From: Acidimicrobiales bacterium
Lineage (GTDB): Bacteria; Actinomycetota; Acidimicrobiia; Acidimicrobiales; Poriferisodalaceae
NCBI GenBank assembly: GCA_009843525.1
Contig: VYDH01000020.1
Coordinates: 1 to 64,000, forward strand
Direction of reading: 5' to 3'
DNA: 64,000 bases
The notes under the pieces were generated by a model. That model was not told the origin of the DNA, searched no databases, and worked only from the letters and a program-made list of their open reading frames with translations. This document shows positions 50,799 through 59,572 of this stretch, piece by piece. The translations under genes were made by a program, and so were the position numbers. Position 1 is the stretch's first letter. Every line of letters starts with the position of its first letter.

Positions 50799-51965
50799 TC
50801 AGAAGTTGCGGTCGCCGGAGTCCTGGCCCAGCAGCACCCGGCCGGCGGTGTCCATCTGGTATCCGCCCACCATGAAGTGCCCGGCCACGGCACGCACGTC
50901 ATTGAGCAGTGCACCGAGCGGCGATGCCGTGAAGTTGGCGGTGCTGCCGGCGGCGTCGACCAGCGTCTCGACCGCGGCGATGCAGTTCTGGACGCTCCAC
51001 GAGCAGGCCAGGCGGGCGCGGGCGTGCTGCGCCGGGGTGACCTCGCCGTGGGCCGAGGCGGTCTGCCAGATCTCGTCAAGCTGATCGGCCACGAACGATC
51101 GACCGGCACCGGCCAGCGCGGTGGCACGAGCGATCGCCGCATGGGCGTCGGGCCGTGCTGCCAGCTCAGTGCGGGCGAACAGCGGCGTCTTGGCGGTGGC
51201 CAGCGTGGTGAATTCGTCGATGGCGCGGTCGGCAATGCCCGAGGCCACGCCGGTCTTGGGGAATGGGAACCGCAGCCCTGAGGGCAGCCGGTAGAAGGGA
51301 TGCTCGTTGGGCTTGGGCAGCGAGAAGTTCTCGGCCACGCCGGCCCGTTCACTGGGCACGAAACAGTCGGTCAGCACGACGTCGTGGCTGCCGGTGCCAC
51401 GCAGACCCAGCGTGTGCCAGGTGTCGTCGATGAGCGACGGCTCGGCGGGCACCAGAACATGGCAGATGTCCTTGGGCCGGGTGCCCTCGACGATGTTGGC
51501 CACCACCCACCAATCGGCCACGCTGCAGCCGCTCACGAAGGTCCAACGACCGTTGACGAGCCAGCCGCCGTCGGTCGCACGCGCTATGCCACGTGGGACG
51601 CCCGAGCCGGCGATGACCGCATCAGGATGCTCCCCGTAGAACGTGGTGACCGTCGACGGTTCGAGGTAGGCAGCGAAGATCTCGGCTTCCTCATTGCAGG
51701 TCATGGCAACCCAGCCAGCCGACGGGTGCTCGTAGGTGACCCTGCGGGTGAACTCGATGAACTCAGCGGGGTGCCGACCGAGCCCGCCCAGCTCGGCGGG
51801 CACAAGCAGCTTCATGAGGCCGTCGCGTCCGAGGTCGGCGAAGATCTCCCGATCGGGATTGCGGTCGGCGTCGCAGCTTTCCCCGCACGCACGCACTCGC
51901 TCCAGCATCTCGTCGCTCAGCTCGCTGGGAGCTCGGAATCGCTGTGGCGAGGAGTTCTCGGCCAT
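50799..51965 (-). CDS. Acyl-CoA dehydrogenase-fold flavin monooxygenase (HsaA/DszC-like)
   Basis: A 388-residue protein with the acyl-CoA dehydrogenase fold. The pattern is that of reduced-flavin-dependent hydroxylases rather than true dehydrogenases: LVPAELGGLGRHPAEFIEFTRRV, SGCSVADWWVVANI, LGLRGTGSHDVVLTDCFVP and, near the end, DVRAVAGHFMVGGYQMDTAGRVLLGQD. HsaA hydroxylates phenolic secosteroids and DszC oxidises dibenzothiophene sulfur. The ATG has no ribosome binding site but TAGCTT lies 6 nt upstream. Divergent from the CoA-transferase fusion gene. Confidence 0.8.
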   Translation of the reverse strand: MAENSSPQRFRAPSELSDEMLERVRACGESCDADRNPDREIFADLGRDGLMKLLVPAELGGLGRHPAEFIEFTRRVTYEHPSAGWVAMTCNEEAEIFAAYLEPSTVTTFYGEHPDAVIAGSGVPRGIARATDGGWLVNGRWTFVSGCSVADWWVVANIVEGTRPKDICHVLVPAEPSLIDDTWHTLGLRGTGSHDVVLTDCFVPSERAGVAENFSLPKPNEHPFYRLPSGLRFPFPKTGVASGIADRAIDEFTTLATAKTPLFARTELAARPDAHAAIARATALAGAGRSFVADQLDEIWQTASAHGEVTPAQHARARLACSWSVQNCIAAVETLVDAAGSTANFTASPLGALLNDVRAVAGHFMVGGYQMDTAGRVLLGQDSGDRNF

Positions 51966-51971
51966 CTGGGC

Positions 51972-51977
51972 AAGCTA
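51972..51977 (-). promoter_or_regulatory. Candidate -10 box for leaderless HsaA-like gene
   Basis: TAGCTT on the minus strand, 6 nt before the ATG at 51965. Confidence 0.5.
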
Positions 51978-52055
51978 ACCGCCCCGTCACAGCAAGCGCC
52001 TGCGTATCGTCGTACCGATTCGACGTGCCAGCACGTTCATGAGTTCAGGGGCCAC

Positions 52056-54539
52056 ATGACCTCACCCGACGCCGCCCAGCACACGGCATCCGCGCCGCTT
52101 GCGGGTATGACCGTTCTCGATCTCACTGATCACCGCGGCGAATTCGGGCCGTGGATGCTGGCCGAATTGGGCGCGGACGTGATCAAGGTCGAGCCGCCCG
52201 GCGGCACGTCTGCCCGCGCGGCGCTGCCGGTGCGTGAATCGAATGGCGCGACAGACGACCTGCGCAGCTGGCAATTCTGCGCATACAACTCCAACAAGCG
52301 CTCCATCGTGCTGGACCTTGACGCCCCGGAAGACAGGGACGTGTTTGAGAGCCTCGTCAAGCTCGCGGACTTCGTCTACGAGTCGGGAGTGGCGGGAACG
52401 CTGGCCGCCGCCCGATACGGCCACGATGATCTTGCAGCGCTGAACGACCGGATCATTCATGTGCAGGTCACGCCGTTCGGCCTCGACGGGCCCCGCAGCG
52501 GCGATCCCGCCTCGGAGCTGTCGCTGGCGGCGCTGGGCGGGCCGGCGAACATGCAGGGCATCTTCGAGCGAGCGCCCGTCAAGGCGTCTATCGCTCAGGC
52601 ATGGCGCCACGCGGGCGCCGAATCCGCAGCGGCAGGGTTGATGGCCCACGCTCGAATGCGCGCCACGGGTTCGTCACAGCACGTCGGCGTGTCAGCCCAG
52701 GCGGCGATGACATGGACGCTGCTGAATGCCATGGAGACCCACGCGATCTGCGGGCGGGACTTCGAGCGCTCCGGCACGGTCGCGCAACTGGCCGTGCCCC
52801 TCGAGATGCGCTACCGCACACAGGACGGCTGGGCGATCGGAGTTGCCCGGGGCGTGGCGACAGGCCGCCTGCTCGAGTGGTACATCGAGGAGGGCCTGGC
52901 AGACGAGAGCTGGCGCGTCGAGGAATGGGATACCTACGACATGCGAGCCGCAGCCGGCGAACCGATCAGCCGAAACTTCGACGAGCTGTACCAGGCGATG
53001 GTGGGGCTGTGTGGGCGACACACGAACGCTGAACTGCTGCAGCGCTCAATGGTTCTGAAGGAGACGATTGCGCCGGTCCACACGGTGGCCGACCTCGTCG
53101 AGTTCGAGCACCTGCGAGCCCGCGACTTCTGGCGACCGACCGAAGCGGCGAACACGACCCCAGTGGAGCTTCCCGGCGGTCCGGCCACGATCGACGGAGT
53201 GCGCATCGGCACGAAACGGCAGCCGCCGCGACTCAATGAGCACAGCGTCGAGATCCGGGATCAGATCGCCGAGGCTGCCGCAGATCATGAGCACTCAGCT
53301 CAGCCCTTGGAGTGGAGTGTGGGCACTGCCGAACTGCCCTTTGCCGGGTTGCGCGTCGCTGACTTCAGCTGGATCGGAGTGGGACCCATCACCGCGAAGG
53401 CCCTCGCCGATCATGGCGCGACCGTGGTTCGGATCGAGTCGAGTTCGCGTCTCGACGGGCTGCGTGCGAACCCGCCCTTCAAGGACGACGTCATCGATGT
53501 GGACATGGCCCACTTCTTCGGCACCTTCAACACGTCGAAGCTCAGCATCGACATCGATCTCAAGACGCCCGAGGGCGTCGAGATCGCCCACCGGATGATT
53601 GCGTGGGCCGACGTCGTGGTGGAGGCCTGGACGCCGGGGACCTTCGCCCGCACCATCGCCGACGATGACCTGATCGCCGAGCTGAACCCTCAAGCCATCG
53701 TGGTGCACACGTCGCTGCTTGCCAGCGGCGGACCGATGTCGGCACTCGGCGGATTCGGATATCACGCAGCCGCCATCGCGGGCTTCTACCCGGTCGTGGG
53801 CTGGCCCGACCTGCCGCCCGACGGCCCCTACCTTGCCTACACCGACACCATCTCGCCGCGCATCATCACCACCACGCTGCTTGCGGCGCTGGATCGCCGG
53901 CGCAGGACCGGTCAGGGCTGTGTCATCGAAGCAGCGCAGCTCGAGTGCGGCCTGCAATTCCTCGCTCCCGAGCTCGCCAATTACGGCGAGAGTGGCACGG
54001 TGGCCACCCGGATCGGGAATCGCGATCCCGAAATGGCGCCCCAGGGTGTGTATCGGTGTGCGGGGGAGGACCGCTGGTGTGCGATCACCATCGCGGATGA
54101 CACCCAGTGGGCGACGCTGACCAAGCTCATGGGCGCTCCGCCGTGGGCCCTCGCACCCGAGCTGTCGACCCTTGATGGGCGGCTTCAGGCCCACGATGCG
54201 ATCGACGACGAGATCGCGGCGTGGACGGCTGACCAAGACGCAGCCACGCTGGAACGGCAACTGCTCGACGCCGGGATCGCGGCAGGCATGGTGCAGCGCA
54301 GCAGCGACCTGCTGGCGGACCCGCAGTATGCGCATCTCGGCTTTCATCGCTGGCTCGAGCACCCACGGATGGGCAACGTGCCCTATTCGGGCCATCAGTA
54401 CCGGATCGCGGGTTATGACCATGGTCCACGCCATGCCGCGCCGATGATCGGCCAGCACACGTTCGACGTGCTCAGCGAGTTCTTGGGCCTCAGCGACGAT
54501 GAGATTGCCGACGCCGCTGCGGCGGGTGCATTGGGCTGA
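52056..54539 (+). CDS. Tandem CaiB/BaiF CoA-transferase fusion, DddD-like architecture
   Basis: An 827-residue protein made of two class III CoA-transferase domains. Domain 1 (about 15-400) starts LAGMTVLDLTDHRGEFGPWMLAELGADVIKVEPPGG; at its catalytic position it reads QAWRHAGAESAAAGLM, without Asp. Domain 2 (about 425-815) starts FAGLRVADFSWIGVGPITAKALADHGA and has Asp597 in AYTDTISPRIITTTLLAAL. The DMSP CoA-transferase/lyase DddD has the same size and layout, with its catalytic Asp (602) in the second domain. Tandem CaiB proteins of actinobacterial steroid and terpenoid catabolism are the alternative. The ATG follows AGGGGCC; TATCGT at 52005-52010 may be its -10 box. The DddP-like gene 5 kb upstream makes a DMSP role worth considering. 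Confidence 0.8.
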   Translation: MTSPDAAQHTASAPLAGMTVLDLTDHRGEFGPWMLAELGADVIKVEPPGGTSARAALPVRESNGATDDLRSWQFCAYNSNKRSIVLDLDAPEDRDVFESLVKLADFVYESGVAGTLAAARYGHDDLAALNDRIIHVQVTPFGLDGPRSGDPASELSLAALGGPANMQGIFERAPVKASIAQAWRHAGAESAAAGLMAHARMRATGSSQHVGVSAQAAMTWTLLNAMETHAICGRDFERSGTVAQLAVPLEMRYRTQDGWAIGVARGVATGRLLEWYIEEGLADESWRVEEWDTYDMRAAAGEPISRNFDELYQAMVGLCGRHTNAELLQRSMVLKETIAPVHTVADLVEFEHLRARDFWRPTEAANTTPVELPGGPATIDGVRIGTKRQPPRLNEHSVEIRDQIAEAAADHEHSAQPLEWSVGTAELPFAGLRVADFSWIGVGPITAKALADHGATVVRIESSSRLDGLRANPPFKDDVIDVDMAHFFGTFNTSKLSIDIDLKTPEGVEIAHRMIAWADVVVEAWTPGTFARTIADDDLIAELNPQAIVVHTSLLASGGPMSALGGFGYHAAAIAGFYPVVGWPDLPPDGPYLAYTDTISPRIITTTLLAALDRRRRTGQGCVIEAAQLECGLQFLAPELANYGESGTVATRIGNRDPEMAPQGVYRCAGEDRWCAITIADDTQWATLTKLMGAPPWALAPELSTLDGRLQAHDAIDDEIAAWTADQDAATLERQLLDAGIAAGMVQRSSDLLADPQYAHLGFHRWLEHPRMGNVPYSGHQYRIAGYDHGPRHAAPMIGQHTFDVLSEFLGLSDDEIADAAAAGALG

Positions 54540-54572
54540 ATCCTTGCCGCTCAGCCGCTGCCCGCTTCCTCT

Positions 54573-54578
54573 TAGCCT
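54573..54578 (+). promoter_or_regulatory. Candidate -10 box for leaderless LLM gene
   Basis: TAGCCT followed by GACGCC and the GTG at 54585. Confidence 0.55.
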
Positions 54579-54584
54579 GACGCC

Positions 54585-55667
54585 GTGAGTGCCGCGCAAC
54601 CGGTGCCGCTGTCGGTGCTGGATCTGGCGACCGTTTCTGAGGGCGGCACCAGCGCGCAGGCACTGGCGGATACCACCGAGCTGGCTCGGGCTGCGGACCG
54701 CCTGGGCTACGAGCGCTTCTGGGTGGCCGAGCATCACAACATCGACACCGTGGCGAGCACGTCGCCGGCGGTGCTCATCGCCCACCTGGCCGCTCACACC
54801 AAACGCATCAAGCTGGGCTCGGGCGGGGTGATGCTGCCCAATCACAGCCCGGCCGTGATCGCCGAGCAGTTCGCGATGCTTGAGGCGTTGCATCCGGGAC
54901 GCATCGACCTGGGCGTCGGGCGAGCTCCCGGCAGCGATCGCATATCGGCCGCAGCAGTCCGGGGTCCGGCCGAGGACGGCTCAGTGCCCGATCCCTGGCA
55001 GGTGGACGACTTCCCGAGCCATCTGCTGGATCTGATGGCCTATCTCGGTGATGTGCGCATGACCGACGGGCCTCCGCTGGAGTTCCAGGCGACGCCGCAG
55101 GCCACGTCGATGCCACCGGTGCTGCTGCTGGGCTCCAGCGGCTACTCGGCCCAGCTCGCCGGCTACCTGGGTCTGCCGTTCGCCTTCGCCCACCATTTCG
55201 ACGGCGGGGGCGTGCTGGGCGCCGTCGATCTGTACCGGCAGCGGTTTCAGCCGTCGATGGCGCTCGACGAGCCCTACGTGATGGTCAGCGCGGGGCTGGT
55301 CACCGCCGCGGACAGCGAAACGGCCCGTTACCACGCAGCACCGTCGCTGCTTCGCCGACTGGGCATTCGTACAGGCCGGTTCTGGCCGCTGCTGCCGCCC
55401 GATGAGGCGATGGCTCATCCCGAATGGCAGCACGCGGCCGCGATGCCGACCAACGCCATCGTGGGCGATCCCGACGAAGCGGTGGCAGGTCTCGAGGCGC
55501 TGGCCGTTGCCACCGGTGCCCATGAGCTGATGGTGCACACCTCCACGTACGGCCTGGCTGAACGCATCACCAGCCTCGAGTTGCTGGCCGATGCCTGGAG
55601 CCAGCGCACATCCAACGGCGCTGCCGATGCAGCAGGCACGGCAGCGGCCCCGGCGGGGACTCCGTGA
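54585..55667 (+). CDS. LLM class flavin monooxygenase (MsnO8-like group)
   Basis: A 360-residue luciferase-like monooxygenase. LSVLDLATVSEGGTSAQALADT, ERFWVAEHHNIDTVASTSPAVLIAHLA, GSGGVMLPNHSPAVIAEQFAMLEALHPGRIDLGVGRAPGSD and VMVSAGLVTAADSETA match the group 1 luciferase-family oxidoreductases. FMNH2 is the expected cosubstrate. Its start shows TAGCCT 6 nt upstream and no ribosome binding site. The stop overlaps the GTG of a DMSO-reductase-family gene by 4 nt, a tight coupling of a flavin monooxygenase with a molybdenum oxotransferase. Confidence 0.85.
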   Translation: MSAAQPVPLSVLDLATVSEGGTSAQALADTTELARAADRLGYERFWVAEHHNIDTVASTSPAVLIAHLAAHTKRIKLGSGGVMLPNHSPAVIAEQFAMLEALHPGRIDLGVGRAPGSDRISAAAVRGPAEDGSVPDPWQVDDFPSHLLDLMAYLGDVRMTDGPPLEFQATPQATSMPPVLLLGSSGYSAQLAGYLGLPFAFAHHFDGGGVLGAVDLYRQRFQPSMALDEPYVMVSAGLVTAADSETARYHAAPSLLRRLGIRTGRFWPLLPPDEAMAHPEWQHAAAMPTNAIVGDPDEAVAGLEALAVATGAHELMVHTSTYGLAERITSLELLADAWSQRTSNGAADAAGTAAAPAGTP

Positions 55668-58048
55668 CGACAGCGCCGGACGCCCCCGCAACCACGGTGC
55701 GCACCACGGCGATGGCGACGCACTTCGGGTCGTTCCTGTTGGATTCGGCCGATGGCGAGGTGCTGGACGTACGCCGGCACCCCGCCGACCCCGAACAGTC
55801 GCACCTCGGGGAATCGCTGCGACATTTCGCCGAGAACCGGGTGATGCGCCCAGCAGTCCGGCAGTCGTGGTTGCGGGACGGACCGGGAGCGGCAACCCAC
55901 CTGCGTGGCCATGAGCCGTTCGTCGAGGTCAGCTGGGACCACGCATTGGACCTCGTCGCCGCCGAGCTCGCCCGGGTGCGCTCCCAGCACGGCCGGTCGT
56001 CGATCTTCGGCGGCTCGTACGGCTGGGGCTCAGCGGGACGCTTCGGGCTGGCGTCCAGCCAGCAGCACCGGTTCATGCGGCTTGCCGGCGGCTGCACCGA
56101 CCAGAAGGGCACCTACTCGTCTGCCGCAGCCGAAGCGCTGTTCCCCTACATGGTCGGCATGGGCTACCACGCCGCGCTGGCCCGTCAGACCTCGTGGTCG
56201 GTCATCTGCGAGAACACCGAGCTGTTCGTGTGCTTCGGCGGCATGCGCGCCACCAACAGCCACGTCACCTACGGCGGCCAAGGCCCGCATCACCACAACG
56301 ACTGGGTGGGTCGGGCCCGCAAGGCGGGCGTCGAGTTCGTCAACGTGGGCCCGCTGCGGGACGACTTCGATCCTGCCGTCGGCGCGCGCTGGCTGCCGAT
56401 CCGCCCGGGCACCGATGTGGCGTTGATGCTGGGAATCATCCACACGCTCGTCACCGACGGCCTCGCCGACGAGGAGTTCCTGGTCACCCATTGCCACGGC
56501 TGGGCGCAGCTGCGAGCACACGTGCTCGGCGAGGGCTTCGCAACCGCCTGCGGTGACTGGGACGGCGCAACGCCGTGGCGCGATGCCGTTGACTACGACA
56601 CGCCCAAGACGGCTGGATGGGCCGCATCAGTCACCGGCATCGAGGCTGCGCGCATCAGGGCGCTGGCGCACGAGATGGCCGCCAAACGCACCCTGGTCAA
56701 CCTCAGCCTGTCCACCCAGCGGGCCCACCACGGCGAGCAGCCGTACTGGACGGCGCTCGCTCTGGCGTGCGTGCTGGGCCAGGTGGGGCTTCCCGGCGGC
56801 GGCTACGCCTTCAGCTTCGGCACCCAGGGCAACACCGGCGCCGGTCAGGTGCGGGTGCGCGTGCCAGGCCTGCCGGTGCCGATGCGCCAGCCGGGTCCGC
56901 CGGTGATCGCGGTCTCACGCATCACCGAGATGCTCGAAGGGCCCGGTGAGCCGTTCGACTTCGACGGGCACCGCGGCCGGTTCCCCGACATCAAGCTCGT
57001 CTACTGGTCGGGCGGCAACCCCTTCCACCACCACCAGGACCTGAACCGGCTGGTGCGGGCGTGGCAGCGACCCGAGACGATCGTCGTCCACGAGCCCTTT
57101 TGGTCGCCGGTGGCCCGCCGTGCCGACGTCGTGCTGCCGGCAACCACACCCCTGGAACGAAACGACATCGGTGGCGCCGAGACGATGATCGTCGCGATGT
57201 CGGCGGTGGCGGAGCCCGTGGGGGAGTCCCGCGACGACTACTGGATCTTCGCCCGCCTCGCCGAGCGGCTGGACTTCGGGGAGAAGTTCACCGAAGGCCG
57301 CACTGCAGACGAGTGGCTCGAGGTGATCTACGAGATTCACCGGGCGGCGAATCCCGAGTCCCCTCCATATGACGAGTTCTTGCGCGACGGCTACGTGATG
57401 GCACCGGGCATGTCGCCGATGGGGGAACCCCGCCAGGTGTTCCTGGAGGCCTTCCGTGCCGACCCGACGGCTAAGCCGCTGCGCACGCCGAGCGGGAAGA
57501 TCGAGCTGTGGAGCGAGACCATCGCCGGCTACGGCTACGACGACTGCCCGCCGCACCCGGCGTGGATGGAGCCCTTCGAACGCCTGGGCGGAGCCCGCAG
57601 CGACCGGTTCCCGCTGCACCTGGTGTCGAACCAGCCCGCAGCGCGCCTGCACAGCCAGTACGACCACGCCGCTCCCAGCCAGGCCACCAAAGTGGCGGGC
57701 CGCGAACCGGTTCGCATGCATCCCGACACCGCCGCAGCACGGGGCATCGCCGACGGCGACGTGGTGCGGCTGTTCAACGACCGGGGTGCCTGCCTGGCCG
57801 GCACAGTGCTGGACGACGCCGTGATGCCCCAAGCGGTGCAGATTTCCACCGGCGCCTGGTACGACCCCGCCCCCGACGGCACCTGCCGAGCCGGCAATCC
57901 GAACGCGCTGACCGCGGACATCGGGACCTCCCGGCTGGCCCAGGGACCCTCAGCACACACCTGTCTCGTAGAGGTCGAGCTCTTCGAGGGCGAACCGCCG
58001 CCGGTGAAGTCGTACCTGCCGCCGGAGCTGGTGCGACTGGACAACTGA
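55664..58048 (+). CDS. DMSO/TMAO/biotin sulfoxide reductase-family molybdoenzyme
   Basis: A 794-residue bis-MGD enzyme. FGGSYGWGSAGRFG places Ser118 as molybdenum ligand, the hallmark of the DMSO, TMAO and biotin sulfoxide reductase branch; LAGGCTDQKGTYSSAAAEALFPYM, PLRDDFDP, LVNLSLSTQRAHHGEQPYW and SGGNPFHHHQDLNRLVRAW follow the same branch. There is no [4Fe-4S] Cys cluster at the N-terminus and no twin-arginine signal, so the enzyme is likely cytoplasmic, like BisC. It would reduce S- or N-oxides. GTG start overlaps the upstream monooxygenase. With the DddP- and DddD-like genes nearby, DMSO or a related sulfoxide is a plausible substrate. Confidence 0.88.
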   Translation: MTTAPDAPATTVRTTAMATHFGSFLLDSADGEVLDVRRHPADPEQSHLGESLRHFAENRVMRPAVRQSWLRDGPGAATHLRGHEPFVEVSWDHALDLVAAELARVRSQHGRSSIFGGSYGWGSAGRFGLASSQQHRFMRLAGGCTDQKGTYSSAAAEALFPYMVGMGYHAALARQTSWSVICENTELFVCFGGMRATNSHVTYGGQGPHHHNDWVGRARKAGVEFVNVGPLRDDFDPAVGARWLPIRPGTDVALMLGIIHTLVTDGLADEEFLVTHCHGWAQLRAHVLGEGFATACGDWDGATPWRDAVDYDTPKTAGWAASVTGIEAARIRALAHEMAAKRTLVNLSLSTQRAHHGEQPYWTALALACVLGQVGLPGGGYAFSFGTQGNTGAGQVRVRVPGLPVPMRQPGPPVIAVSRITEMLEGPGEPFDFDGHRGRFPDIKLVYWSGGNPFHHHQDLNRLVRAWQRPETIVVHEPFWSPVARRADVVLPATTPLERNDIGGAETMIVAMSAVAEPVGESRDDYWIFARLAERLDFGEKFTEGRTADEWLEVIYEIHRAANPESPPYDEFLRDGYVMAPGMSPMGEPRQVFLEAFRADPTAKPLRTPSGKIELWSETIAGYGYDDCPPHPAWMEPFERLGGARSDRFPLHLVSNQPAARLHSQYDHAAPSQATKVAGREPVRMHPDTAAARGIADGDVVRLFNDRGACLAGTVLDDAVMPQAVQISTGAWYDPAPDGTCRAGNPNALTADIGTSRLAQGPSAHTCLVEVELFEGEPPPVKSYLPPELVRLDN

Positions 58049-58058
58049 CAGCACTTGC

Positions 58059-58087
58059 GAACATTCGTGTTTAAGGAACGTACGTTT
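58059..58087. promoter_or_regulatory. SOS-box-like sites upstream of AlkB-like gene
   Basis: GAAC-N4-GTGT at 58059-58070 and GAAC-N4-GTTT at 58076-58087 each differ by one base from the actinobacterial LexA core GAAC-N4-GTTC. The second contains a 10-bp palindrome. Both precede a DNA-repair gene, so SOS control is conceivable. Confidence 0.35.
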
Positions 58088-58089
58088 GA

Positions 58090-58095
58090 TACCCT
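58090..58095 (+). promoter_or_regulatory. Candidate -10 box for leaderless AlkB-like gene
   Basis: TACCCT, 6 nt before the ATG at 58102. Confidence 0.45.
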
Positions 58096-58101
58096 ATGGC
58101 G

Positions 58102-58776
58102 ATGGTGTGGAACCGCACCGCCGTCACGGCCGGTGTCGGCGACTACCAAACCGATCTGTTCGCTCTGGGCACGCCCCAACTCAACCCGGCCGCAGCGGTG
58201 GTGCGCACGATCCTCGATGACCACAGCTGGATCGACGCATCGTCTCGATGGCTGAGCGGCGCCGACGAGCTGCTGGCTGACTTGGCGCAAAGGCTCCGCT
58301 GGACCAGGGCACAGCGCGAGATGTACGGCCGGATGGTGGAGGAACCACGGCTCGGCGCGCAGCTCAGGTGTCCTACTTCGAGCGCGCCGAGAGCCGTCAA
58401 CGCCATGTCGACGGCTCTCGGTGACCGATACGGGAAGCCGCTTAACTCTGTGTGGGTCAACTACTACCGGGACGGCCGTGACTCTGTGGCGTGGCACAGC
58501 GACCGCATCGGTATCAATCCCGACGATTCGCTGGTGGCCATCGTCTCCCTCGGCGGTCCTCGCCGTTTCCTGCTGCGACCCAAGGGCGGGGGGCGCAGTC
58601 GTGCCTTCACCCTGGCCTCAGGCGATCTGCTCGTGATGGGCGGCGCCTGCCAGCGGTCCTGGGAGCACTCAGTGCCGAAGACAGCGACGGCTTCGCCGCG
58701 CATGAGCGTCACCTTCCGTCACTCCCGCGAAGCCAGCCGTCGCCCGGAAAGGGGCGATCAACAGCTCAGAACTTGA
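58102..58776 (+). CDS. AlkB-like alkylated-DNA repair dioxygenase
   Basis: A 224-residue 2-oxoglutarate/Fe(II) dioxygenase of the AlkB family. The iron ligands are His132 and Asp134 in VAWHSDRIG and His189 in WEHSVPK, with the 2-oxoglutarate-binding Arg in RMSVTFR. NSVWVNYYRDGRD is the usual AlkB substrate-site strand. It removes methyl lesions such as 1-methyladenine and 3-methylcytosine from DNA. The second of two ATGs is chosen because TACCCT lies 6 nt before it; the first ATG (58096) would add two residues. Two LexA-box-like sites lie upstream. Its 3' end overlaps the convergent DUF2461 gene by 11 nt. Confidence 0.85.
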   Translation: MVWNRTAVTAGVGDYQTDLFALGTPQLNPAAAVVRTILDDHSWIDASSRWLSGADELLADLAQRLRWTRAQREMYGRMVEEPRLGAQLRCPTSSAPRAVNAMSTALGDRYGKPLNSVWVNYYRDGRDSVAWHSDRIGINPDDSLVAIVSLGGPRRFLLRPKGGGRSRAFTLASGDLLVMGGACQRSWEHSVPKTATASPRMSVTFRHSREASRRPERGDQQLRT

Positions 58777-59455
58777 GCCCGACAGCGGTACACAAGAACC
58801 TCATGAGCGGCTGTGTCTCGGCGCACCAAGCGGCGATCATCGAAGGGAAGTCGGGCTTGAGCGCGACGCCGTGGTCGAAGTCGCGCACTGCGATGAAGCT
58901 CTTGCGTTTGAGGTCCTCGATCATCGGGTGGTCCGCCGACCAATCACGGGGCGAGCGCTTGAGCCGCTCGCCTTCCATGCGCCAGCCGTCGGACTGGCAC
59001 GTGTCCCGGGCCGCAATCCATGCGTCCGGACCCTCGTCGATGGCCACGCGGTACGCAGCAAGCGCATCCCGATCAGGCATCCAGCTGCCGGCGCCGAAGA
59101 AGCAGCTCTCGGTGTCCAGGTGGACGTAGTAGCCGGGAGCGTGGACATCGCCGCCCCGGACATGGCGGAACTGGATGCCCACATTGGTCTTGTACGGAGT
59201 CTTGTCGGAGGAGAACCGCGTGTCGCGGAAGACGCGCATCAGCGAGCCGCCGACCTTCGTGTCGCGTGCGGTCATGTGCGGTGAGATCTCGCCCAGCAAG
59301 GCGCCCATGGCACGGATGAAGTCGAACGCAGGCTCGCGCACTTCCTCCTCGTAGCGCTCGCGGTTCTCGTTGAACCACTCCCGGTTGTTGTTCGCTTCGA
59401 GCTCTTCGAGAAACTCGAACAGCTCGGGTCCGAAAATGCCGTCGTCGTCGCTCAT
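58766..59455 (-). CDS. DUF2461 (TIGR02453) family protein
   Basis: A 229-residue protein with the DUF2461 signature FEFLEELEANNNREWFNENRERYEEEVREP at the N-terminus, SLMRVFRDTRFSSDKTPYKTN in the middle and PGYYVHLDTESCFFGAGSWMP after it. The family is widespread in bacteria and fungi and has no established biochemical role. ATG with AAAGGAC 8 nt upstream; a longer frame upstream is not supported. Convergent overlap of 11 nt with the AlkB-like gene. Confidence 0.85.
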   Translation of the reverse strand: MSDDDGIFGPELFEFLEELEANNNREWFNENRERYEEEVREPAFDFIRAMGALLGEISPHMTARDTKVGGSLMRVFRDTRFSSDKTPYKTNVGIQFRHVRGGDVHAPGYYVHLDTESCFFGAGSWMPDRDALAAYRVAIDEGPDAWIAARDTCQSDGWRMEGERLKRSPRDWSADHPMIEDLKRKSFIAVRDFDHGVALKPDFPSMIAAWCAETQPLMRFLCTAVGLKF

Positions 59456-59560
59456 CGGGTGTCCTTTCGGCTGCGGGTGCCACCTGCCGGGTCCGCACCG
59501 TAGCGATCCGACGGGAGCGGGAGAGCGTGAATTGCCCGCGACGGCGCGGTCGGCCAAACG

Positions 59561-59566
59561 TACGCT
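59561..59566 (+). promoter_or_regulatory. Candidate -10 box for leaderless DUF6457 gene
   Basis: TACGCT, 6 nt before the ATG at 59573. Confidence 0.5.
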
Positions 59567-59572
59567 GTGACG

